DNA of 64,000 nt, taken from Euphorbia lathyris. Lineage: Eukaryota > Streptophyta > Magnoliopsida > Malpighiales > Euphorbiaceae. The translations under genes and the position numbers were made by a program. This document shows positions 23,716 to 33,827 of the stretch, piece after piece; within the stretch, counting starts at the first letter, position 1; every line of letters starts with the position of its first letter. Below the pieces are notes generated by a model. That model was not told where the DNA came from and ran no database searches. It saw only the letters and a program-made list of their open reading frames with translations. The DNA lies in assembly GCF_963576675.1 (NCBI RefSeq), contig NC_088910.1, positions 23,376,531-23,440,530 on the forward strand, in the 5' to 3' direction.

Positions 23716-26700
23716 TACTTTGGAAAATGGCAGCAACCCTATTACCCCACCTCAAGCGAATTTTCCCATACTCCCTCCGGAAGTGATTCAAAAGACCTTC
23801 AGTCATATTACCAAGAAAGAAATTAAGCAAGCTGTCTTCGACATGGGGGCTACCAAGGCTCCTGGAATTGACGGACTGACCGCGGGTTTCTTTCAAAAGC
23901 ACTGGAAAGTAGTGTCTAATAGCATCTATCAGTTTGTTCTTGGTTGCTTCTCAGGGACTGCTTCCATCAATTCTGTCAACGAGACCATTCTAGTGCTGAT
24001 TCCCAAAGTTAACAACCCAGAATTTTTACATCAGTTTCGTCCGATTAGCCTGTGTTCGGTGATCTACAAAACCGTTACGAAGCTGATTACAACCAGACTA
24101 AAGGGGATTATGCCGTTGCTAGTTGATGAATGCAAGACAAGCTTCATCCAGGGGAGACAGCTTCATGACAACATCATCCTGGCTCAGGAAGCAGTCCATT
24201 CTATGCGAATTAAATCAGGAAAAAAAGGGTTTATGGCAATTAAGCTAGACCTGGAGAAAGCGTATGATAGGCTCCGATGGGATTTCATAACAGACACCCT
24301 CCAATATACTGGGATGCCCCCCAAGCTGGGTCAATCTCGTTGAAAAGTTTATATCTTCTTCTTCCTTCAGGGTGGCCTTCAATGGGGAGCTTACTGACAG
24401 CTTTATACCTTCTCGTGGAATCCGTCAGGGTGATCCCCTTTCCCCCTTCCTCTTCGTCTTGTGCATGGAGCGCTTGAGCCAAATGATACGCGCAGAAGTT
24501 AGTAAGGGCTACTGGAAAGGGCTCTCGATTGCTAGAAACTGCCCTAAGCTTACACACCTATTTTTCGCAGATGACCTCATTTTATTTGCTGAAGCTTCTT
24601 ATTCCCAGATGATCATTATTAATCGGTGCCTAGACGAGTTCTGCAGGATTTCAGGGCAAAAAGTAAGTCTATCTAAGTCCAGGATCTGTTTCTCCAAAAA
24701 TGTCTCCTCGAGTCTCGCTCGCAGCCTCAGCAGTCAGAGTAGAATCCCCCTCACGATGTGTCTTGGGAAATACCTTGGGGTTAATCTTCTCCAGAATCGA
24801 ACGAAGGTCTCTGATTTTCAAGGGGTGGTTAATAACGTCAATGGGCACCTTACAGGTTGGAAAGCAGACTCCCTCTCCTTAGCGGGCAGAGCTACATTAA
24901 TTCAAGCCGTCTCAAATTCCATTCCAGCGCACACAATGAGCACCAACCTTCTTCCTAAATCTACGACGAGGAAGATTGATAGCCTCAACAGAAGCTTCCT
25001 ATGGGGTAGTCAAGATAGGAAAAAGAAAGTCCCCCTAATCCCATGGGTGGATGTGTGCAAACCAAAAGACAAATGTGGCTTAGGTTTGAGGATTACTACA
25101 GACCAAAACAGAGCTCTCCTTATGAAACTCGCGTGGCGTATTATCAGAGAGCCCGACACACTCTGGGTCAAAATACTGAAAGCTAAGTATTTCCCCAATA
25201 CTGATCTCTTCAATGCTGCCCACAAAACTGCTAAATGCTCTCATGTATGGAGAAGCATTCTGTCTATCATTGGCGAATTCAATAGAGGCCTTGTGTGGAG
25301 TGCGGGAGATGGAAACACTATTAACTTCTGGCACGATAAATGGTTAGGAGATTTTCGTCTCTGCGACTGTGTGAACCTCATCCCAGATACACATCTTAAC
25401 TACAACCTCAACCATTACACGACTGATGGAGGCTCTTGGAACTGGTCAGTTTTAGAGAAATGGATCCCTTTGGAATTGAGACTCCGAATGGCGGCAGTAC
25501 GCATAGACAAATCTGGTTACTTGAAGGACCAGCTGATCTGGAACAGAGCCAGTAATGGTGTCTTCACATCCAAATCGGCTTACCAGTTAGTTGCAAAGGA
25601 AGCTTGGGCAAGCGATAACTGGAAATGGTATTTTATATGGAGTTTAAAGATACCTCAACGCATTATCTTCTTCCTCTGGATTGCCCTACACAGTCGCTTG
25701 CTCACAAATCTGGAGCGACACCGCCGACATCTGGTGTATTCTAGCACGTGTTCAATTTGTAACCAAGGGGACGAATCTATCCTCCATGTCCTTCGAGACT
25801 GCACGGCTAGTAGCTCTACATGGTTAAAGCTTAACCCAGCTCTGTTAACAGGTAATTTTTTCTCTTTGGATATTGAAAGCTGGATGATGGAAAACCTTAA
25901 AAATGATAGGAGGGGAATCTGGGGGATCAGCTGGAATATTACCTTTGCTACCTGCCTCTGGTATCAATGGAAGTGGCGAAATTGCAGCATTTTTGATAAC
26001 CAAAGCGCCATCCCAATCGACAAAATCCGTTGTATCCAAGCGTTCATCAGCCTGTATGTGGAAGCAGACTCAGGGATCAACCACAGAACTCTTTCTGAGT
26101 TAATGATAAATTGGAGGAAACCCAACCCACCATGGTTTACGCTGAATACCGATGGATCCTGTTGCTCGAGAACGAAGAGAATAGGAGCAGGGGGTTTAAT
26201 AAGAGACATTAATGGCATTTGGGTTAAAGGATTCATGCATAACATCGGCATAGGCGATAGTTTCATAGCGGAAAGCTGGGGGATCCTTACAAGCTTGGAG
26301 TTGGCTATCGAAATCGGGCTCCAATTCGTCTCTCTAGAATCGGATTGCGCGGAGCTGATTAATCTGCTCAACGACGACACGGGACAACTGGATGTTCACC
26401 CTTTGAAGGCTGTCCTGGTTACCATTCTAGACTTCCAAAAGACCTTGAACATCAGATTCAGTCACATTTACAGAGAGGTCAATCGATGTGCGAACTGGCT
26501 GGCTAGAGAGGCAAGGAATTCTCCCTGGGGTAAGCATATTCTAGTGGATTCACCTTTGAATCTGAAACACCTACTTGAGGAGGATTATCGAGGGAGTTGT
26601 CAAATTCGAAGGGTCACTGATCCTATTGGGAACCTGTAGCGCTTTTTGTTGGCTGGTCTTTTTATTTTGTTTGTTTTGTTTTTTCTTTTCTGCTGTAAGC

Positions 26701-26726
26701 TCCTGTAAAACCAAAAAAAAAAAAAA

Positions 26727-27021
26727 TTTGTTTATTTTATTTTACTTTTTTTTTTAATATTGCAAAGCACCATTATTATCTTTTTCTTAATGAAAAATAT
26801 GTTTTTTTAAAGAATATAAAAAATATAATTAAATAATAAAAAATTCTATTATTTAATGATATTTATGGAACCATATGGGTAATTTTGTAGTTGTTAGCAT
26901 TGAGTATGTTTTTTTTAAGTTACCAAAAGTGGAGGATGACAAAGAAAATAAAATATTATATTTTTAAATCATTTGTTAAATTTTAGCAATTTTTGATGTT
27001 ACTTGCATGGAGATACATTAA
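26727..27021. other. AT-rich spacer, no gene seen
   Basis: T-rich and A-rich runs follow the LINE B poly(A) tail. A LINE B TSD should start here, but no convincing match to the 5' flank near 16300-16375 was found. Confidence 0.5.
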
Positions 27022-27665
27022 GGGTGTTTGTTTCAATTTTTCAGATCAACGTTTCGTGAAATTGCATAAAATGTAGCGTTTGATTAGATTTATACAATAT
27101 CAGTGATTAATATTTTTTTATCGAAAATGCAGCATTTTAGAGTTTTTTTTTTATGAAAAGTTGATTGTATATATTTGATGTTCACAAATTATCTTTCTAA
27201 TTTTCAAACATTTTTATTATTTATATTTTTATAATATTATTGTTGAAAGAACAATGTTTTATCTGATTCAATAAAAAAATTAGTTTTTATTTAGTTATTT
27301 AGATTAATTTGGATTATATTTTTTATTGGATAAATTTTAAATATAATTCTATAATTTCGCCAATTTATAAATATATGCTTATATTTATTTATTTTTACTG
27401 CTAAAAGAGGATTAGGATTCTCATTGTTAATAAAATTAAACTTTTAACGTCAATTTTAACATTCATAACCTCAAATTATAAAATTTCAAGAATTAAAATA
27501 TATTCATATTAAATATTTTACATACTAACACTAACAGTTCATCACACTTTTACCAACACTAATAACTAATCAGCTAATAACAAACAGCTAACAGCAACAG
27601 TAAACAGTTAATTGCGAACAACAACAACAACAACAATTATTAATTAACAGTTGAACCAAAATGTC
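27022..27665. mobile_element. Tourist/PIF-Harbinger-like MITE
   Basis: It starts GGGTGTTTGTTTCAA after TAA and ends with GTTGAACCAAAATGTC, followed by ATAA. The ends are imperfect inverted repeats, and the right end is preceded by a run of CAGCTAATAACAAACAGCTAACAG wording. The same ends and internal phrases recur at 44142-44842, so the two are one family. A TAA target fits the PIF/Harbinger class, although the right TSD is one base out of place. Confidence 0.65.
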
Positions 27666-27919
27666 ATAATACATTTTTCAAAAAACATACTTGATAATTT
27701 AGCGAAAAATTGCAAGGTGGCCCGTAGGTATAGACTAGTGGCTAATACATGATTGTTCGCTTGGGGGCCGATTTTGTACGTGGTATAAAAAAAATTGCTA
27801 AATTGAACTTGTTCAAAAAAATTTCGTATATATACGTGTTATAATCAGAGTGGTAAAGAATCAAGTTTTAAGTACCAATGTAAAACTTTTCAAAATTAAG
27901 CTATATTGTGTTTAAGATT

Positions 27920-28145
27920 CTTAACATGTAAAAAAATTTGCCTAATAGAAAAAATCGGATTTAGGAAAACGGCCTAATAGGCAAAAAAAATAGAAATTTG
28001 GATTTAAGGACTTAACAAGCTAAAAAATTTAAAAATTTGGATTCAATGAAAGTCAAACAGAGAAAAAATTAGAATTTTGGATTTAGAGAGGTCTAATATG
28101 TCAAAAAAAAATTGGAATTTTGGATTTAGAGATGGCCTAATAGGA
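27920..28145. repeat. Degenerate tandem repeat, unit roughly 55-60 bp
   Basis: Phrases of the type AAAATTxGAATTTxGGATTTA and GGxCTAATAGG recur about four times with drift (for example near 27950, 27993, 28066 and 28110). No coding potential and no TIRs were seen around the array. Confidence 0.55.
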
Positions 28146-28149
28146 CCTG

Positions 28150-28870
28150 GGCCAAGTTTGAGGTGCTAATTCATCATCTGATCATTATTTTTTGGAAACA
28201 GTGGCCGGAACCAGCGCAACCTCAATTTTATAGAGATAGAGAGAGTCGAAACTGTTCGTGATCATGGTGGTTCTGACGATCGGAGGAGACCGGACCCCTT
28301 TGTCTCCACCCGTAGTATAGACCGTACTTTCTTTAATTTGAATGACTTGATCCCAAGTAAAAGTCGTATGTTATGTCCAAGACTGAATATTTTTAATCAG
28401 AATCGAATGATTTTAGCTGAATGTGAGGGACTTACAAAATAATATAGACACTTCGATGTTTAATTCTGGTCTAGAAATTATAGAAATTATGCAAGATAAG
28501 AGAAATAATAAATTCATCCCAAATTTTGATTGTATTCTCTGAGTACTAATAGGGATACTTTATTCCTACTATGTAGTGCCCTTTTCATCTCATTTCAATA
28601 TTTAATTTGTATTGTCCGGAGTTAATGCATGTTTTTAGTTCAAACTTTTACTAGTTTTCATTTAATGTCAATTGATTTTGATGTTGTAATTAATTTAGTT
28701 AAAATATTATTTTTAGTTTTTATCTAGGTAATTTAATTCGATCTAAATGATTAGGGACAATGGAATATGGGTAGAAGACAAGGGGGTATGGCAAGAAAGT
28801 TGGTTCGGAAGGCAACAAGAGTAATGGCATAAGTTGACATTTGAAAGAATCACAAATTGACTCAAAATCT
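28150..28870. other. Intergenic DNA, no gene seen
   Basis: A short GC-richer patch near 28200-28325 contains GATAGAGAGAG and a GGAGGAGACCGGACC motif but no ORF with family features. The rest is AT-rich. Confidence 0.4.
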
Positions 28871-28872
28871 AC

Positions 28873-29090
28873 CCAACATGTCGTGCCCGATGTCCATGCA
28901 CCTCGAGCATGCGCTAAAAGCCAAGATCCGGTGCCCATGTGTGCGCCAGGCTGACACTGCCCATGCATCTCGGAGACAACCAACACGTAGTGCCTAATGA
29001 CCATGCATCTCGAGCCCGTGCTAAAAGCTAAGATCTGCAAGTCATGCATCTTGTAGTCAGCCAACACGGTGCTCCAGTGCCAATTTTTGT
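28873..29090. repeat. GC-richer tandem repeat, about 2.5 copies
   Basis: Units start CCAACATGTCGTGCCCGATG at 28873, CCAACACGTAGTGCCTAATG at 28980 and CCAACACGGTGC at 29061 (spacings 107 and 81 bp). They share CCATGCA(C/T)CTCGAGC and GCTAAAAGC(C/T)AAGATC. The minus-strand ORF across this block is probably a by-product of the repeat. Confidence 0.6.
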
Positions 29091-29255
29091 GGACAAAATG
29101 TTTTGACTATTCGGACACGCCGAGCCCAGTCTAAGCATGTGGTGCGCACCTTAAAGTCAGCAGTATTCCAAATCCGCACAATTTCTCGCACGTCAACCCC
29201 AAATTTTGACAGTAAATTTTTAGATTTTGTTATTTCACGGACTTTAAACACTTTT

Positions 29256-30292
29256 ATTTTATAACTTAACCAATTTTTGCAGTCCACTTTCTCATCTTTT
29301 GCAATCCAACTTCAATTTCATACATAAATCTAATATTTATAAATTTCTTTATATATGTTAATTTTGGATATTTTAACTTAGTTTGTACCTGATATTGGTA
29401 GATTTTATCCAACATGATGGATTCGCAGTTTATGATTTTGCTTCCGTGGCTAAACAAAATCGTAAATTGCTAGTACATTTGGTTACCAGCAACTTTAACA
29501 TTCTTCATAGGCATGAATCTCAGCCGACCCAATCTCATACTTCTGCACAAATTAGTCCCTGATGTGCCCCCTTATCAATGCAAATCCAATTGGAGCAAAT
29601 GTATCGCTGATTCAAGAAACAACATTCTCTTGCAGCGGATTGGGGATGGGGCTTTCAATTTCACATACAACCGTCGAGGGAATCGCCTTGGCTTCATTCA
29701 TCAAAGCTTGGGCTACAATAGTGGTGAAAGAGATGAGAAATGCAATGTCAAGACAGGTGGAGTTTACAATATTCAGTAGTTGGGTGTAATTTTGGGTTAT
29801 ATGATTGTGATTTTGGATGGGGAAATATTTAGAGTGATTCTGAGCTTCTTCAATATGTTTCTGTTAACCCAAGTGTCTTGAAAATGAGCCATGCTTGATT
29901 ACTTTGCAGAAAGGGACCATTTCTCTAATGGAAAAGTTAATTGGTTTGAGCAGAAAGAAAGTGAAATATTCTACAAAAGTTAAAGTTATTGATTGCAATG
30001 AAAAATTAATTACAAAAATAATTGAACTTGTCTACTTTTGTTTCCACTGCGAAATAAAATCGTAAACTAATAATTAGTAGTTGCTTTCACTGCGGAAAAA
30101 AATCGTAAACTGGGAACCCATCAGGTTAGATAAAATCTCCAAATATCATTCGATAAAGCTGCAAACTAACTTAAAATACCCAAAACTAACATATACAAAA
30201 GGATTGATGGATTTTGCATTGATGTATGAAATCAAAATTAGATTGCAAAGGATAAAAAGTAGAGCGAAAAAATTAGTTAAATCATAATATAT
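29256..30292. mobile_element. Inverted-repeat element enclosing an acyltransferase gene fragment
   Basis: Two imperfect inverted arms of about 210 bp, at roughly 29256-29465 and 30080-30292, face each other. Read in opposite directions both encode similar strings (KLKYPKLTY...MYEIEVGLQK and NLKYPKLTY...MYEIKIRLQR), although the similarity is at DNA level and need not be coding. Between them lies a degenerate BAHD acyltransferase-like fragment. Long TIRs around a host gene piece resemble Pack-MULE-type elements. No TSD was found and the outer ends are approximate, so the class is tentative. Confidence 0.45.
29513..29789 (+). pseudogene. BAHD acyltransferase-like gene fragment
   Basis: Two frames together give the middle of a BAHD acyltransferase: LILLHKLVPDVPPYQ in one frame, then NPIGANVSLIQETTFSCSGL and GMGLSISHTTVEGIALASFI-KAWA in the next. 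The family catalytic motif HxxxD appears as HTTVE, with Glu in place of Asp. Family enzymes transfer acyl groups from CoA thioesters to alcohols or amines. Both ends of the gene are missing and there is at least one frameshift, so it is non-functional. Confidence 0.6.
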
Positions 30293-30308
30293 ATACTAAG
30301 TGATATCG

Positions 30309-30700
30309 TGTATAATTAAAGATTGGACCCTGGACAGTTCACAAAAGCCCATTAGTCCATACTTTTAGGATCAGCCCACTTAGGATCCTAAAGGCCTCTT
30401 AACAGAGGCAGCAAGGATTAAAGCTGTGGACCTCAAACACACCCCAAAGCCATTTGGTACGAGAATTTAGATTCCAGACTAATATGGTGATGACATATGT
30501 ATCCAAACCTAAGCTCAAATATCTATATCTATAAATAGGAACCAAGTTCAAGGAGGAAAGTACACCATTCTAGATACTCAAACTCATTTACATTCTTCCT
30601 AAGCTTTGTATTACCATACTAACTTAAGCATCGGAGAGGGTTCGCCGGTCTCCGGCCCCTTTCTAATTGTTTATTATCTTGCAGGTCACTGAAAGCAGTA
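30309..30700 (+). mobile_element. LTR-like relic (possible solo LTR)
   Basis: The region begins TGTATAATTAAAG and has a TATA-type motif CTATAAATAGGA at about 30529. A leader-like stretch follows with CTTAAGCATCGGAGAGGG and TCGCCGGTCTCCGGCCCC, then TTGCAGGTCACTG. The order TATA box, about 90 bp, then a CATCGGAG/CCGG block is common in plant gypsy-type LTRs. A similar arrangement occurs at 42580-43210. No partner LTR, PBS or TSD was found. Confidence 0.4.
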
Positions 30701-31210
30701 TTTAAGTATTTTGAGGATATTCCGATATCACTAAGTATATTTTGAGAAAACCTAATTTGAAAGTGTCTAATTTGTTAAAAAGTAGTGTAATGAACAAGTC
30801 TATCAATTCAATAAGTTTTGTAATTTACCCACATTTGAAACTATAATTGATTTATACAAACTTCATCCTTTTATTTTATTTTATTTTATTTTGAAGGATT
30901 TTGTATTAGAACTTTAAAGAAGAATGACATCGTAATAGAAAGATAATATTATAAAAAATTAAACGCGACAACGTTTACTTCTATTTCTAATTTATTTGCA
31001 ATAAATTTTCTATTAGTTGGAAAAATTGCTTCATCTTGTAAAAGTTTGTATTACTATAACATTTCTAACCCTCACAAAAATCATAATTAAAACATTTATC
31101 TTTTCACTCTCTAATATCTAATTATGCTTCTTGTACACAAATACATTTAAGAAAAATATAAGAATGATTGTACTTTGTGTAAACATATCAAGGAAGCATT
31201 GAAGCTTTAT
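30701..31210. other. AT-rich 3' flank of dehydrogenase copy 2
   Basis: No gene seen. It includes the 3' UTR of the minus-strand gene ending at 31211. AATAAA overlaps the last base of the stop codon on the minus strand (31207-31212), but it is probably too close to the stop to be the functional poly(A) signal. Confidence 0.45.
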
Positions 31211-33787
31211 TCACTTAACCAAGTTCATGCTGAAATCCCAGAGCTTCATAGCCAATTCAGAATCGGTACCTTGTGCAGATGCTTTGCCCAAATTGGAGTC
31301 TGAAAAATATTCACCGCTCTTCCCCTTTACTTGTGGATGCAATGCCGCATAGCATGTCGTTGCAGCGCCCTGAATCAGATACGAAATCCCGAGTTAATAT
31401 CTGCTGCTGAAACATATGCAGTTTAAGAAATAATGAAATTGTTTCACAAGTCTATTTCTCACTTGTTGGGCATTTTTAATCACAAATTTACCAAACGCAT
31501 TGACCACGCCTGCATTAGAGAAACAAAATCGGAGTTACAGAAGGCATTTTTGGTTCATGCAATAAAATGGGGCACCAAGAACACAGCTTAGTTTGCTCAA
31601 GTTTTTTGCTCTAGGACGGAGCAAATTACGATATAGAGTTTCCTGATCAAACAATGTTGAACGAAAATTAAAATGTAATTTACCATTAAGGATTCCCATG
31701 TGGCGGAAAAGATTGGTGGCAATTAATCCGGGATGAAGTGAATTGGCAGTTATATTGACCCCATCTTCCTGCTTATTTGTAATCATCAAACATTAATCAA
31801 GATTGTACAAAACATCAAATTATTTGTGAAGCAACCCCATGTGGATGCTATGCACATCTTACATGTTTGTAATAAACATCTTTGAATTAGGCAGATAATT
31901 TCACATAAAAGGAGCAATATGAGACTCATTGAGCAGATTAATGCTTCATTAATACAAGGACATTGACAATATCACATTTGATTATACAGCCAAGTACAAG
32001 TGCAAGACATGTCAGACTAGTTTGAAATGTCCACATTCATTACAACAATTAATGATTGTGTAATATACTGTGGTTTAATTTAACAAATAATAATAAGCTT
32101 AAAAAAAAGTTACATATCTGCTTTTTGAGATCAAGATTCTGAGAGAAAATATACAGTGGACAAATCTATGCATGACCCATTGCTTAACATTCAAATTTGT
32201 GAAACATTATCTATAAATAAGAGCATCCACAATGGTCAGTAATAACCTTGTGGATTTTTTGTAGGTTAGTAACAAAGGTTAGTAACATCCCACTAGGAGT
32301 AGTTTTTCAAAAAATTTGTGGGGTAAAAAAATTATTAATTACAAATAGGGACCGAAACTGTAATTTTTCGAGACTGATTAGTAATTTGCCGCGGACTGAT
32401 TAGTAATTTGCTGCATAAAGTTTGCAGCCACAGATGGCGCGTATGGCGCCATCCTTGTCTGTCAAACGTGAAGATTTTGGATTTTTGGGATGTAAGGATT
32501 GTTTGTGACTACATTATATAACAAACAAAAATTGTTATAACACTCTAGTGGTTTGTTGTTACTCCACATAGGAAAGTAACAACAAAATAATGCCCACTAC
32601 AGTTGGTCTAAACTAACATGGTTAACAGCATCTTCAAAATTCCAGAAATGTTTAAAAATGATGTCAGTAATCTCTTTCCTGTTTAGCTGCTATTGAAGAG
32701 AAGTGTACCTTAAAACGTCTTGTAAGCTCATTAGCATGCAATACATTAGCAAGCTTTGACTGACCATAGGCAAATATGTTACTATACCTGCACAATACAA
32801 TGTCTAAACACTTTGAGTCCTTTACTCAAGGACGATTCAAATATGGGATAATCATTATGCAACTAGCTGCCCATATTGGTTTTAGAGGGCTACATTAGAA
32901 ACTAGAAAATTATAAACTTCTCTCGATGAATTACGCTCATGTTCCAAGAGAAAATTCAAGCTTCCTACCTTATTGTTCTTACAGGCTAAAGGTAGAATAA
33001 TACAAATCATCCAGACGGATTTTCAAGATTCAGTCATATTCCTATACGTGTAACATCAGTTATCTCTTTATTGTGTTCAGTAATAACCCTCACTCTAACA
33101 AGTTGTCTGAATTATTCATACAGCGTACTATTTGTCAAAGAGTCACTTGAAACTTCAAATCTACCTAATCAGTTGGGCTATAGCATTAACCTTGAGAGAA
33201 GATGTAAAATATAATAACATAAACATACTTTTGGATCAAGAAATTTGTCTTAAATGACGTAAAGGAAAGACTATTAATGCCGATCTTCTGTACAAAGCAT
33301 GAATGTTAATCTATTACTTGAAAAATAAGAGGAGTGAAAAGGCTCCAGCCTATACGACATATTTTTCACAAATCAGGCATGCTGCAGCTGTGAACACTTA
33401 ATGAGAAATCAAATGCAGGTTGAAATTGTGAAAAAATTACCCAGACTGATCATTAATTTTATCAAAACGAATTCCTTCACTATAGGAGTAACGGTGAGCC
33501 TCTGATGAGACGTTGATGATTCTTCCTTCTCTTTTGCTATCATGTGTTGTTTTCTTCATAGTGTCCAACAAAAGATGTGTTAAAAGAAAATGACCTGCAA
33601 AAGACCCTTTAATAATGAGAAGGACTACATAAACCTTTTGATTAGTTATTCTGAGTTCTATGGGAACAATTACAGGTTTAAAAGGACAACAATCCAACAA
33701 AGCTTCATGTACAAAAGTAAATGGACAATAAATGTGACACAATAGAGTCTGATATCATCTTTATGATTTATCTTGAAACTTCATCTA

Positions 33788-33827
<40 letters not shown>

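Larger units (their letters stand above)
17532..26639 (+). pseudogene. LINE B ORF2, interrupted by copia and one frameshift
   Basis: The endonuclease part is open from ATG 17532 (MIVMSWNIRGAASK; TIGDFND; SSDHAPI) to the copia insertion at 18717-18721, and the frame resumes at 23716. Reverse transcriptase follows with KAPGIDGLTAGFFQ and AIKLDLEKAYDRLRW. A single extra C in a six-C run at 24317-24322 shifts frame. The second frame is open to 26639 with GIRQGDPLSPFLF, FADDLILF, a zf-RVT region and RNase H (TLNTDGSCCSRTKRIGAGG, SLESDCAEL). Apart from these two lesions I see no stops, so the element was young when copia inserted. Confidence 0.9.
16375..26726 (+). mobile_element. LINE B: 5'-truncated L1-type retrotransposon split by a copia element
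   Basis: Homology to LINE C begins within the DUF4283 domain at about 16375 (EDKVTKILAWVRF) and runs through ORF1, ORF2 and a 3' UTR to a poly(A) run at 26713-26726. The copia element at 18722-23710 interrupts ORF2. Without the copia element and one TSD copy the LINE is about 5.4 kb. The missing 5' UTR and ORF1 start indicate 5' truncation on insertion. The 5' boundary and the TSD were not resolved. It shares the lineage of LINE C (ORF2 starts MSWNIRGAASK and LFWNVRGAASK). Confidence 0.88.

Noticed and set aside
28720..29067. 115-codon minus-strand ORF
   Set aside because: It overlaps the 107-bp tandem repeat and reads as repeat-derived sequence with no domain.
29266..30287. Two similar small ORFs (minus 29266-29457 and plus 30081-30287) as a paralogous peptide pair
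   Set aside because: The similarity continues outside the ORFs at DNA level and in inverted orientation, which is better explained by transposon arms.
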